Under the pieces are notes generated by a model. That model was not told the DNA's origin. It was given only the letters and a program-made list of their open reading frames with translations, and did no database searches. 64,000 bases of DNA from Ideonella sp. WA131b. Lineage in GTDB: Bacteria; Pseudomonadota; Gammaproteobacteria; Burkholderiales; Burkholderiaceae_C. Made by a program: the position numbers and the translations under genes. The stretch is taken from NCBI GenBank assembly GCA_023657425.1, contig JAGTJW010000001.1, forward strand, positions 496,001 to 560,000, read 5' to 3'. Of the stretch, positions 19,626 through 26,873 are shown piece after piece (position 1 is the first letter of the stretch; each line of letters opens with the position of its first letter).

Positions 19626-19663
19626 AGATTCACGGGCGCCGCATTTGGCGAAGGAGTCACCCT

Positions 19664-19927
19664 ATGGAAGCACAGGTCAAGGGCATCAAAACGCCCAAGA
19701 AAGCGAGCAACGAGAAGCGCGAGAAGTTCGTCCAGCTGGCCCAAAGCCGCACCGTGAACGCCATCAAGGCGATCCGCGTGATCGGCAAGCTGGGCAACAA
19801 ATCGCACTACGAGTACGACGAAAGGGACGTGAAGAAGATCGTCAGCGCGCTCACCAAGGAGATCGACGCGCTGAAGGCGCGCATGACCGACCAGGGCGGC
19901 AAGGCCGAGGTCGAGTTCTCTCTCTAG
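19664..19927 (+). CDS. Small charged helical protein upstream of the GHKL ATPase
   Basis: 87-aa protein, lysine- and glutamate-rich, predicted mostly helical, with a basic N-terminus (KGIKTPKKASNEKREKF), a central VNAIKAIRVIGKLGN and a coiled-coil-like tail VSALTKEIDALKARM. No cysteines, signal peptide or membrane segment. The ribosome site and promoter are clear, so it is a real gene. It is 81 bp upstream of the GHKL ATPase gene on the same strand and probably cotranscribed. I do not recognise the family; a regulator or partner of the ATPase is the simplest guess from position. Confidence 0.75.
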   Translation: MEAQVKGIKTPKKASNEKREKFVQLAQSRTVNAIKAIRVIGKLGNKSHYEYDERDVKKIVSALTKEIDALKARMTDQGGKAEVEFSL

Positions 19928-20008
19928 GCACCGCACTCTCGGGATCGCACCACCACCCTCACCACAACCACCATCAGCCGCGTCACCAAACGCGTTGCCC
20001 CCAAGAAC

Positions 20009-22369
20009 ATGCGTGATATCGAACTGCTTCAGGCCCTCCTTGCGTCTGAGACCGAAGACGCCGTGATCAAGGTTCTGGAGGCCCGCGGGCTGCTGGATGA
20101 GAAGGTCAGGGCGACGCGATGGCGGTACCTTGGCAACATGCCGAACAACCAGTCGATCGTGCTGAACCAGCAGAGCACGCCAGCGGCAGCCCTGGTTGAG
20201 AAGTTCACGAATGCTCAGGACGCCCTGTTGCTGCGCTACTGCAAGGCGGCCGGCATCGATCCGCGCAGCGCGACGGCGCCGGTCACGATGTCCGACGCGG
20301 TCGATAAGTTCTTGGGTGCGAAGGCCGAGGCGTTTAGCAACCCCGACGACGACAAGAAGGCGCGCGCCGCCCGGAACATCTACGCCGAAGACAATCTGGT
20401 GCTCTATGCCACGGGTACGAAGTCCCGCCCGTCGCTGTCGCTGTACGACGCCGGGGAGGGCCAGCTGGCCAAGGACTTCCCGACCACGTTCTGCTCGCTG
20501 ATCTACGGCGACGCGAACGGCTCGTACAAGGGCGCGATCCAGTTTGTGCAGGGCCGCTTCAACATGGGAAGCAGCGGCGTCCTGCCGTTCTGCTCAGAGA
20601 AGCACAAGCTGCAGCTGATCGTCTCGCGCGTGCCCAGGGATGTGGCGGGCGGCGACGCGCATGAATGGGCCTTCACGCTGCTCTGCTTCTTCCCGTCAGC
20701 GCAGAACCCCTCGTGGCACTACCTGCTCGGCGAAGACGGCGAAGTCATGACGGCGGGCACCGCGCCGATGGGCCTGCTGCCGCGTTCGGGTGCGAAGTCG
20801 GAAGAGATCACGCCGCCGCGCGAGCGCAAGATGTCTTCCGGGACGCTGATCAAGATGTACGACTTCAAGGCGCCGTTGTCGAACATCTGCGGCGAGCTGT
20901 ACCGGAAAATCGAGGAGTTCCTGCTGCGGCCGCCGCTGCCGCTGCGCGTGGTCGAGTGCCGCGACGGCTACAAGGCCAAGGTCATGCGCAACACGGTATG
21001 GGATCGCCTCATGTCGTGGAAGGACCGGATGGAGCCCGGCTTCGAGAACGGTGCCAGCGTGTCGGTGCAGCTCGATACCGGCGAGACCATCCCGGTCGAG
21101 ATCTTCGTCTACAAGGCGGTGAAGAAGGACGGCGGCGAGCTGCAGGATGACACCGACCGCCAGACGGGCCTACGCGCCCTGATCAACGGCCAGTCGCACG
21201 CGAAGCGCGATACGCAGTTCTTCAAGACGCAGGCCGTGGACAAGGAACACATCGCGGGCAGCATGCTGGTGCTGCTGGACTGCACCAAGCTGAGCCAGTC
21301 CTCGCGCAACGCGCTGTTCATGAGCAACCGCGAGACGTTCCGCGACGATCCGCTGCTGCAGGACCTGTTCAAGAAGATCCAGCGCGAGCTGAAGAATCAC
21401 GAGGGCCTGAAGGAGCTGAACGACAAGCGCTACGAAGACAAAGTCAAGGATGCGGTCAGCGACGACGACGGCGTCAAGGCACTCGAAGAATTGCTGGTCA
21501 GCGACCCCGACCTGGCCGGCCTGTTCGGCACGATGAAGCCGGGCAAGGCTGGGGCGAAGATCTTGGGCGACGGCCCTGGCGGTGTGCTGGACGTGCCCGT
21601 CAAGCCCTTCAAGGGCGTGCAGTACCCGACCTTCTTCAAGCGTAAGGACGGCGCGACGATGGTCGAGGCTGAGATCGAGCAGGGCGACCTGGGCCGCGTC
21701 TCGTTTCTCACCGACGTGCGCAATGACTACTTTACGCGCAAGCGCGTGCGTGGGCAGCAGACGTTCTCGGGCGACATCGTGCCGACCACGCGCCTGTTCA
21801 ACGGCCGCTACACGCTGACCTTCGCGCCAGACAAGAAGCTCGCGGTGGGCACCAAGCTCAACTGCCAGGTAGTGATCACCGACAGCAAGGGCAACGGCCC
21901 GTTCAATCTCGACGTGCAGATCGCCGTGGTCGCGCCGGTCGAGAAGGAACCGCCGAAGCCGCGGCCGCCGAAGCCACCCAAGGCGCTCACTGCACCGAGC
22001 CGGCCGAACATCCGGGAAGTGGAGGAAGGCCCGGACGCGCTGCCGCTGACGATCCAGAAAGACACGAAAAGCGATCGCCTGGAACTGCTGCTCAACGTCG
22101 AGTCGTCGTACCTGACCCAGGCCAAGCTGCTGCGCGACCCGGAAGACGCTGCGGCGGTCGAGTTTGTCTTCAAGTACGGCTTAGCGCTGGCGGCTATGGG
22201 GTTGATCGACGCCGCGAAAAAGACGCCGGAGTGGCAAACGAATCAGGTTGTGTGCCGTGAGCGCATCCAGGAAACCGCCGTCGGCATCGCGCGTGTCATC
22301 GTGCCGCTGTGCCTGTCGCTGCCGAGCAAGCTGCCGAAGAAGAAGACCAAGCTCGTCGCCGTCGCCTAG
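20009..22369 (+). CDS. GHKL-superfamily ATPase, putative defence protein
   Basis: 786-aa protein with an N-terminal GHKL (HSP90/MutL/histidine-kinase type) ATP site: N-box EKFTNAQDA at residues 64-72, G1 box YDAGEG at 146-151 and G2 box MGSSG at 186-190. The middle region has no motif I can name. About residues 560-640 look beta-rich (GRYTLTFAPDKK, LDVQIAVVAP). A Pro/Lys linker EKEPPKPRPPKPPK is at 645-658, then a helical tail with basic end KLPKKKTKLVAVA. GHKL ATPases of the MutL/MORC group are known in restriction-modification operons; assignment here is by architecture and by the convergent methyltransferase. A shared terminator follows. Confidence 0.8.
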   Translation: MRDIELLQALLASETEDAVIKVLEARGLLDEKVRATRWRYLGNMPNNQSIVLNQQSTPAAALVEKFTNAQDALLLRYCKAAGIDPRSATAPVTMSDAVDKFLGAKAEAFSNPDDDKKARAARNIYAEDNLVLYATGTKSRPSLSLYDAGEGQLAKDFPTTFCSLIYGDANGSYKGAIQFVQGRFNMGSSGVLPFCSEKHKLQLIVSRVPRDVAGGDAHEWAFTLLCFFPSAQNPSWHYLLGEDGEVMTAGTAPMGLLPRSGAKSEEITPPRERKMSSGTLIKMYDFKAPLSNICGELYRKIEEFLLRPPLPLRVVECRDGYKAKVMRNTVWDRLMSWKDRMEPGFENGASVSVQLDTGETIPVEIFVYKAVKKDGGELQDDTDRQTGLRALINGQSHAKRDTQFFKTQAVDKEHIAGSMLVLLDCTKLSQSSRNALFMSNRETFRDDPLLQDLFKKIQRELKNHEGLKELNDKRYEDKVKDAVSDDDGVKALEELLVSDPDLAGLFGTMKPGKAGAKILGDGPGGVLDVPVKPFKGVQYPTFFKRKDGATMVEAEIEQGDLGRVSFLTDVRNDYFTRKRVRGQQTFSGDIVPTTRLFNGRYTLTFAPDKKLAVGTKLNCQVVITDSKGNGPFNLDVQIAVVAPVEKEPPKPRPPKPPKALTAPSRPNIREVEEGPDALPLTIQKDTKSDRLELLLNVESSYLTQAKLLRDPEDAAAVEFVFKYGLALAAMGLIDAAKKTPEWQTNQVVCRERIQETAVGIARVIVPLCLSLPSKLPKKKTKLVAVA

Positions 22370-22386
22370 ATAACGGTTCCCCTGTC

Positions 22387-22413
22387 AGCCCGCGGCGCCC
22401 GCCGCGGGCTTTC
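22387..22413. terminator. Bidirectional terminator hairpin between GHKL and methyltransferase genes
   Basis: AGCCCGCGGC (22387-22396) and its exact complement (22401-22410) form a 10-bp stem with a 4-nt loop, followed by TTCT. It lies between the convergent stops of the GHKL ATPase and the DNA methyltransferase and could serve both transcripts. Confidence 0.7.
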
Positions 22414-23616
22414 TCACGCACGCCGACGGTGGAACAGCACCACTTCCTGGCTGCCGTTCGTCGTGCCGCGCTGATCGGCGTACCAGCGCCGGTTCGGCAC
22501 GGTGCGCCACAGGCGGCCATCCGGGGTGTAGGTGCCGTTCGGCAACAGGCATTCGTCCAGCCCGACATCGTCGGCGACGGAGAGGTAGCGTGGCAGCTGC
22601 CATTCCGGCTGAGCGAAGGCCACGACCTGCACGACTACGGTGTCGCCGTCGCACAGCGCTGCAACTGATTGCAGCGAAGCCCTGAGATTGGCGAAGTAGC
22701 TGTTCAGCTCCTTTGTGCGCGCGCCCATGGTGTAGTAGGCCGCGCCGTCGCCGTCGAGCCTGTTCGCGATCCAGAACGGCGCGGGCGTCTCCTTGCGGCC
22801 GTCAACCTGCCAGCGGTGATACAGCACGTGCACGCCGGGGTAAGGCGGCGACGTGACCACCAGGCGGGGCCGGCGGCCGTCGGCGAATGTGGCGTCGCTC
22901 TCCAGGCCCTTCGTCGTGCGGTTCAGGCACCTGATGTCCGACGATCCGAGCCCGGCGTCCAGGATCGTCTGCCGCAGCTCGCGCGCACCTTCGATCATCG
23001 CGGTGGCGTCGGTCACCAGCATGGCGCGGAAGTCGTCGATGCTGGGCAGCTTCTTGCGGCCGTTCAAGGCCCATTGCGAGGTGCGCAGCAGCACGCAGCG
23101 CGCGAAGTCCTCCAGGCGCTTCGGCTTTAGCTTTCGCGCCGTGTTCAAGACCTGCTCGATCGCCTTCTTCAGCCGCCAGTTCGCCGCGCTGTCGAGGTGC
23201 TTGGTGTAGCCCGCTTCCTCGTAGTGCGCGTCGATCTCCACCGGCTCCCAGATGTTGATGCCGTCACCAATGCCCTCGCACCAGCGCTGCAGCTTGGCCA
23301 GGTCGTCCTCGCAGTAGATCGTCGTCTTCACTTCGCTAACGAACGTGGCGAGCGAACTGATGTCGGTGCCGATCGCGTGGCGGCCGCTAACCATCGCTTC
23401 GACGAGCGTGGTGCCTCCGCCGACGAACGGATCGAGCACGAGATCACCCGGCTCAGTGAAAGCGTCGATCGCGGCACGGACCAGCTTGGGGGAGAAGCGC
23501 GCCGGATACCTGTAGAAGTTGTGCGTCAAGCCAGCAATCGGCGACGCGTCCCGTGCTGCATCGATCAGCCTGGCCAGGCTCTCCGGCTGGCCCCGGACGG
23601 CTGGTGTAGTGACCAT
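22414..23616 (-). CDS. DNA N4/N6 methyltransferase
   Basis: 400-aa S-adenosylmethionine-dependent DNA amino-methyltransferase. The N-terminal segment HNFYRYPARFSPKLVRAAI precedes the AdoMet-binding motif I, DPFVGGGTT (residues 62-70). The catalytic motif IV is SPPY (256-259) in RLVVTSPPYPG, which favours N4-cytosine or N6-adenine chemistry. Motif I precedes motif IV with a long helical insert between them. No separate restriction endonuclease gene is nearby. It follows the RHH gene by seven bases and faces the GHKL ATPase tail to tail, suggesting it marks self DNA for that system or is solitary. Confidence 0.87.
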   Translation of the reverse strand: MVTTPAVRGQPESLARLIDAARDASPIAGLTHNFYRYPARFSPKLVRAAIDAFTEPGDLVLDPFVGGGTTLVEAMVSGRHAIGTDISSLATFVSEVKTTIYCEDDLAKLQRWCEGIGDGINIWEPVEIDAHYEEAGYTKHLDSAANWRLKKAIEQVLNTARKLKPKRLEDFARCVLLRTSQWALNGRKKLPSIDDFRAMLVTDATAMIEGARELRQTILDAGLGSSDIRCLNRTTKGLESDATFADGRRPRLVVTSPPYPGVHVLYHRWQVDGRKETPAPFWIANRLDGDGAAYYTMGARTKELNSYFANLRASLQSVAALCDGDTVVVQVVAFAQPEWQLPRYLSVADDVGLDECLLPNGTYTPDGRLWRTVPNRRWYADQRGTTNGSQEVVLFHRRRA

Positions 23617-23623
23617 GTCGGGT

Positions 23624-23818
23624 CTACCCCTTGTGTGCCAACAACGGCCAACGGTCGCTGACGTACTTCTCTGCAGCGTCGCGGATGATCCATCCCACGG
23701 ACACCTTCTGCTGGTCTGCGATTTGTTCCAGGGTTGTGAAGAGCTCTGGTGGAAAGCCGACCGACATACGCTTCATGCGCTCCGTGACTTTGACCTTTGC
23801 CTTGCGCTTCGTGGCCAT
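23624..23818 (-). CDS. Small ribbon-helix-helix (CopG/Arc-like) regulator
   Basis: 64-aa protein starting at ATG 23818. A lysine-rich N-terminus leads to MKRMSVGFPPELFTTLEQIADQQKVSVGWIIRDAAEKYV, the beta-strand/helix/helix pattern of an RHH DNA-binding domain. It is the first gene of a two-gene transcript with the methyltransferase. A tandem 10-bp repeat just upstream of its start is the obvious operator, so it probably represses its own operon. It could also be an antitoxin-like factor, but no toxin adjoins it. Confidence 0.8.
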   Translation of the reverse strand: MATKRKAKVKVTERMKRMSVGFPPELFTTLEQIADQQKVSVGWIIRDAAEKYVSDRWPLLAHKG

Positions 23819-23840
23819 GGTGTGCTGCGGTGTTGCGTTG

Positions 23841-23863
23841 CACCACTTTACACCACTTTGGTG
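23841..23863 (-). promoter_or_regulatory. Tandem-repeat operator upstream of the RHH-methyltransferase operon
   Basis: On the plus strand CACCACTTT occurs twice, 10 bp apart (23841-23849 and 23851-23859), and the second copy continues to CACCACTTTGGTG (23851-23863), a perfect inverted repeat around CTT. Helically phased direct repeats are the usual binding pattern of RHH dimers. The site is 23 bp upstream of the RHH start codon, where it would block transcription or translation initiation. Confidence 0.6.
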
Positions 23864-24032
23864 ATCAACAACCGCCAGGTCTACCCTCGACGAAGGGGCT
23901 AGGTCTAGACGAGTCGCACGATTGCTGAGGGGCTTGGATAGAATGCTTGTTGGCCGTGCGTCGGCCAGCCCGCCCACGCTGGCGAAGCCGTATTGGCCTT
24001 GCCCCTGTCCGACGTAGTCCATAGCCACTCGG

Positions 24033-24932
24033 TTACGCGGCTTTCTTGACCTGGCCCGCGCGCCAGTTGGCTTCGAACTTCATGGGGCTGATGTAGCCCA
24101 GTGTGGAGTGCAGCCGCCGGTGGTTGTAGAACGTCAACCAGTCGATCACCTCGTCCATCGCCTCGCGGTGGGTGGCAAACCGCTTACCGTACAGCCGCCC
24201 GACCTTCAGGCTGCCCCACAGGCTTTCCGTGGGCGCATTGTCCCAGCAGTTGCCCTTGCGGCTCATTGAGCTTCGCATCCCATAGCCCTTCAGAGCGGCC
24301 TGGAAGTCATGGCTGCAGTACTGGCTGCCACGGTCGCTGTGGAAGATCAGTCCGGGTTCTGGGTGTCGCCTGAACCACGCCATGCGCAGCGCATCCGTCA
24401 CCAGGCTGGTCTGCATGTGCGGCTGCATGCTCCAGCCCACCACCTGGCGGCTGAACAGGTCGATCACCGCCGCCAGGTACAGCCAGCCCTCATCGGTGGC
24501 GATGTAGGTGATGTCGCTGCTCCAGACGCGGTCTGGTGCTTCGGGCGTGAAGTCCCTGGCCAGCAGGTTCTCGGCCACCGGCAGGCTGTGCTTGCTGTCT
24601 GTGGTGACGACGAACTTCCTCTTGCCGCGCGCCCGGATGTTGTGCATCTTCATCAGCCGCTGCACCCGGTCTTTGCCTACCCGCACGCCCCTGGCCAGGA
24701 GTTCCTTCCACACCCGGGGCCAGCCGTACTCGCCCTTGAATTCGGCGTGGATCGCGCGGATGTGCGCTACCAGGGCCTCGTTGCTTACACGCCTGGGGCC
24801 GGGCTCCGGCGGTGCTGCCTTGCTGCTGCGCTGGCGGTGCTCGAAGAAACCGCTGACGCTCACCCCCAGCACCTGGCACATCAGCGTGACGGGCCACACC
24901 GTCTTGAGCTTGTCGATCCAGGCGTACTTCAC
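24033..24932 (-). CDS. IS3-family transposase OrfB (DDE catalytic part)
   Basis: 299-aa integrase-fold protein. The HTH_21-like N-terminal part (EYGWPRVWKELLARGVRVGKDRVQRLM) is followed by the DDE core: first Asp in VWSSDITYI, second Asp in IFHSDRGSQY and Glu in NAPTESLWGSLK, with 35-residue-type spacing. It ends YNHRRLHSTLGYISPMKFE, typical of the family. It overlaps orfA by four bases. In IS3 elements the active transposase is normally an OrfAB fusion made by -1 frameshifting upstream, and OrfB alone may modulate transposition. Confidence 0.95.
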   Translation of the reverse strand: MKYAWIDKLKTVWPVTLMCQVLGVSVSGFFEHRQRSSKAAPPEPGPRRVSNEALVAHIRAIHAEFKGEYGWPRVWKELLARGVRVGKDRVQRLMKMHNIRARGKRKFVVTTDSKHSLPVAENLLARDFTPEAPDRVWSSDITYIATDEGWLYLAAVIDLFSRQVVGWSMQPHMQTSLVTDALRMAWFRRHPEPGLIFHSDRGSQYCSHDFQAALKGYGMRSSMSRKGNCWDNAPTESLWGSLKVGRLYGKRFATHREAMDEVIDWLTFYNHRRLHSTLGYISPMKFEANWRAGQVKKAA

Positions 24933-25234
24933 AGTGACTCCTTCGCGAAGTACGCCGTCGCTTTTTTTAAGATGTCGCGCTCCATCTTGACCCGCGCCAG
25001 CTCCGCCCGCAGCCGCGCCAACTCCATCTGCTCGGCACTGACCGGCCTGTCCCCAGCGCCTTGCAGTTCACCCTTCTCGGCCGCCCTGATCCAGTTGCCC
25101 AGCGTGGCCTTCGGGATGTCCAGAACCCGTGCCGTCACGGCCGCGTCCTGCCCGCCCTTGACCAGCCTGACCGCCTCCAGCTTGAACTCCAACGTGTACC
25201 TCGCCCTGCGGCGCTTGCCTTCTTGCTTGCTCAT
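24929..25234 (-). CDS. IS3-family OrfA (helix-turn-helix protein)
   Basis: 101-aa protein with a transposase-type helix-turn-helix (YTLEFKLEAVRLVKGGQD, then IPKATLGNWIR) and a leucine-zipper-like tail (LARLRAELARVKMERDILKKA). The minus-strand sequence near its end contains A-AAA-AAG within a run of seven A (24962-24968), a classic slippery heptamer that would shift ribosomes by -1 into orfB. It binds the IS ends and contributes the DNA-binding half of the OrfAB transposase. Confidence 0.95.
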   Translation of the reverse strand: MSKQEGKRRRARYTLEFKLEAVRLVKGGQDAAVTARVLDIPKATLGNWIRAAEKGELQGAGDRPVSAEQMELARLRAELARVKMERDILKKATAYFAKESL

Positions 25235-25417
25235 CTCTCGTGCTCCATCTCTGTGATTTCATCATCAGCTATGGACTACGTTTTTCAGGGGCAAGGCCAT
25301 ATCGGCGACGTGTCTCGCAGCACTTGCGGGACTAGGTCTAGTGGCGTCCTTCGGTCTGCCATGTTGACTCGATGTGTGGGCGCATTGAAGTCGCGTGGCA
25401 AGCACCAAGGAACCCAC

Positions 25418-26131
25418 ATGGCTAACTCTTGCACCCCTGCACAGATCAACCGTTTCAAGCGCGAAGCAAAACGGTTTCACCGCGCTTCTGATATCTCGCA
25501 CAGCGAAGCGCTTGACCGCATTGCGAATTCGAACGGCTACAGCAATTGGTCGTTGCTGATGAAGCACAGTGGCTCAGACGACAAGGCCCAGGCGATGAAC
25601 TCGGGCCCGTTGCACCGCTTCTTGAGAACACCTGCGCAGATGCGCTTGGCGTTGCTCAAGGTGCCCGAACCGCGTGGCTGGGGTTCCCCCAGCAGAATCG
25701 ATTCTGCTAAGGCCCAGGTCGGGGACATCTCGGCAGCCTTCGTGTCACCACACAATGCAGCGACGTTTGCCATTGAGTACGCGACATGCCTGTTGACGGT
25801 GCCGCGCTTCAAGGTCTACTCGGCCGCGCCCGTGTACTGGGAAATGCGCTCATGGCTGCCTTACGGCTGTCAGTCGGTGGCGGGTGGCGCGCGCATCATC
25901 GTGAATCGTGGCTACAAGCCAGTCGGGCAAGTAAGCAATGATTGGGCGAAGTACGAGGACTTTCAACACCTGCACGTCCAACTTACACCAGAGCAGTGCG
26001 AGCAGTTCAAGGCACCTGGGGCGAGTGCGGGCTACCTCTTCAACGACGGCTGCGCTCCGTGGGAGTCTCGAAGCAACGCGGCGGCGTACCTGGACCGCCT
26101 TCGGCGCCTGCGCGACGCACTGAGAAACTAG
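25418..26131 (+). CDS. Island protein of unknown function (237 aa)
   Basis: Start at ATG 25418, with AAGGA six bases upstream. Residues 1-50 (PAQINRFKREAKRF, HSEALDRIANSNGYSNWSLL) form a short helical module that recurs at the N-terminus of varied proteobacterial proteins. The rest (HNAATFAIEYATCLL, YWEMRSWLPYGC, ARIIVNRGYKPVG) I do not recognise. There is no signal peptide or membrane helix; three scattered cysteines. A strong hairpin follows the stop. It is the last gene of the island and its codon use is less GC-biased than the flanking chromosome. Confidence 0.7.
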   Translation: MANSCTPAQINRFKREAKRFHRASDISHSEALDRIANSNGYSNWSLLMKHSGSDDKAQAMNSGPLHRFLRTPAQMRLALLKVPEPRGWGSPSRIDSAKAQVGDISAAFVSPHNAATFAIEYATCLLTVPRFKVYSAAPVYWEMRSWLPYGCQSVAGGARIIVNRGYKPVGQVSNDWAKYEDFQHLHVQLTPEQCEQFKAPGASAGYLFNDGCAPWESRSNAAAYLDRLRRLRDALRN

Positions 26132-26141
26132 GTTTCTGAGA

Positions 26142-26177
26142 CCGACGCGGGGCGCGTGCAAGTGCGCCCCGCGTCGG
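26142..26177 (+). terminator. Strong hairpin after the 237-aa gene
   Basis: CCGACGCGGGGCGC is followed after 8 nt by its exact complement, a 14-bp stem ending ten to forty-five bases after the stop of the unknown protein. Only a short TTA follows, so it is a terminator by position and stability rather than by a T-run. Confidence 0.65.
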
Positions 26178-26483
26178 TTAAGCGGCGGCGCCGTGCGCCT
26201 GTGTACGACCCTCGAGATACGCGCGGAACTCGGTTGGCAGCTTGTAGCGCAGGCCCTGCTCGCAGTGGCGCAGCCAGGCAGCATCGGAGCTGAGTTTTCG
26301 TTCGCCGTCCTGCCTGCGCCACGGCCACTGACGGGCGGGTCGGACGCGGGTTACGCATCCACCGGCCGGCCCATGCCGACCCGCGCAAAACAGTCCGAAC
26401 GACGATGGGTGATGCACACGCGGTGCCGGCGCTCCAGCTCAAGATCGAGCCGCAGAGTTGTATACGAACGCAGCGCATGCGAG
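26178..26483. other. Stretch without a recognised gene beside the complete tRNA
   Basis: About 300 bp between the hairpin and the tRNA 3' end. On the minus strand short frames occur, one ending YKLPTEFRAYLEGRTQ, which has a protein-like look but no start, ribosome site or family I recognise. It may be the remnant of a gene lost from the island; this is where an integrase often sits next to a tRNA attachment site. Confidence 0.4.
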
Positions 26484-26560
26484 TGGTAGGCCGTGCAGGA
26501 CTTGAACCTGCGACCAAACGATTATGAGTCGTCTGCTCTAACCAGCTGAGCTAACGGCCC
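26484..26560 (-). tRNA. tRNA with CAT anticodon (Met, possibly Ile2)
   Basis: Minus strand, 77 nt including encoded CCA. Acceptor GGGCCGT/ACGGCCT (a G-T first pair), D-arm GCTC-AGCTGGTTA-GAGC, anticodon arm CGACTCATAATCG, variable loop with GGTCG, T-arm GCAGG-TTCAAGT-CCTGC, A73. The CAT anticodon reads AUG, or AUA if the C is converted to lysidine. The anticodon arm GACTCATAATC is very like that of Ile2 tRNAs, so identity needs a model-based check. It lies inside the split-tRNA boundaries and is the only complete copy here. Confidence 0.9.
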
Positions 26561-26639
26561 ACTGCACAACGCTTCGATTCTGCCCGCTGGCCCGGCACGC
26601 TGGCACGACGCATACAGCCACTCGTATGGCAGCACCACA

Positions 26640-26714
26640 CCACCACACAGTCACAAAGTGCAGCGACAGATTGTTATGGCCCTGCTGCACTAACAAATCA
26701 TGAGCTAGCGGCCC
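26640..26714 (-). pseudogene. Decayed tRNA-like sequence
   Basis: Minus strand from 26714 reads GGGCCGCTAGCTCA, then GTTAG, GCAG and CATAA in the positions and order of the neighbouring CAT tRNA (5' acceptor, D-arm, anticodon), with insertions and mismatches. The 3' half no longer forms a T-arm. It is the middle one of three tRNA 5' ends at 26560, 26714 and 26844. It looks like a degenerate duplicate. Confidence 0.45.
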
Positions 26715-26804
26715 GTAGCAGTTGATTGTGCCCCGCCCGACGATGCGGACCACGCTAGGACAACGGGCTCGCCAGCAGCGCTGCGCCATAGGTGGCAGCA
26801 GGTC

Positions 26805-26844
26805 TTTATGAGTCCTCTGCTCTGACCAACTGAGCTAACGGCCC
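26805..26844 (-). pseudogene. 5' half of a tRNA (right island boundary)
   Basis: Minus strand from 26844: GGGCCGTTAGCTCAG, TTGGTCAGAGC, then GAGGACTCATAA, stopping in the anticodon loop; the next bases (AGACC) do not close the stem. The missing strand TCCTTTGG is found at the other end of the island (18836-18872). It lies 30 bp from the end of hrcA. Confidence 0.8.
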
Positions 26845-26873
26845 GCCTCGGGCCATTCTAGGAGGGGCGCCGC

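Larger units (their letters stand above)
23994..25299. mobile_element. Complete IS3-family insertion sequence
   Basis: 1306-bp element with terminal inverted repeats: the left end begins TGGCCTTGCCCCTG and the right end is its complement, with a four-base difference and then a shared ACGTAGTCCATAGC inside. It is flanked by a direct TAT duplication (23991-23993 and 25300-25302), as expected for 3-bp targets of IS3 elements. It carries orfA and orfB with an A-rich frameshift site. Both genes and both ends look intact, so it is probably a recent, potentially active insertion. Confidence 0.92.
18836..26844. mobile_element. Genomic island bounded by the two halves of a split CAT-anticodon tRNA
   Basis: The left end is the 3' half of a tRNA (18836-18872, minus). 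The right end is a 5' half (26805-26844, minus). Joined, their anticodon-stem strands pair (GAGGA with TCCTT), so they fit as one original tRNA gene cut at the anticodon loop. Cargo: DUF5681 protein, small charged protein plus GHKL ATPase, RHH regulator plus DNA methyltransferase, an IS3 element, a 237-aa unknown protein, a complete CAT tRNA and a decayed tRNA copy. Several parts (19560-20000, 25300-26130) are less GC-rich than the flanks. No integrase gene is visible, so the element is probably immobile now. Boundaries are inferred from the tRNA halves. Confidence 0.65.

Noticed and set aside
23899..25341. CTAGGTCTAG present on both sides of the IS (23899-23908 and 25332-25341)
   Set aside because: A 10-bp repeat set well outside the IS ends; the true target duplication is TAT. 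Could be chance or an older repeat; too weak to call.
26538..26789. 83-codon minus-strand frame between the tRNA copies
   Set aside because: Overlaps the complete tRNA and the decayed tRNA; Cys/Trp-rich translation with no ribosome site.
18836..26844. Search for an integrase or recombinase belonging to the island
   Set aside because: Only the IS3 transposase is present. The fragment ending YKLPTEFRAYLEGRTQ (minus, about 26178) is too short and unlike integrases to call.
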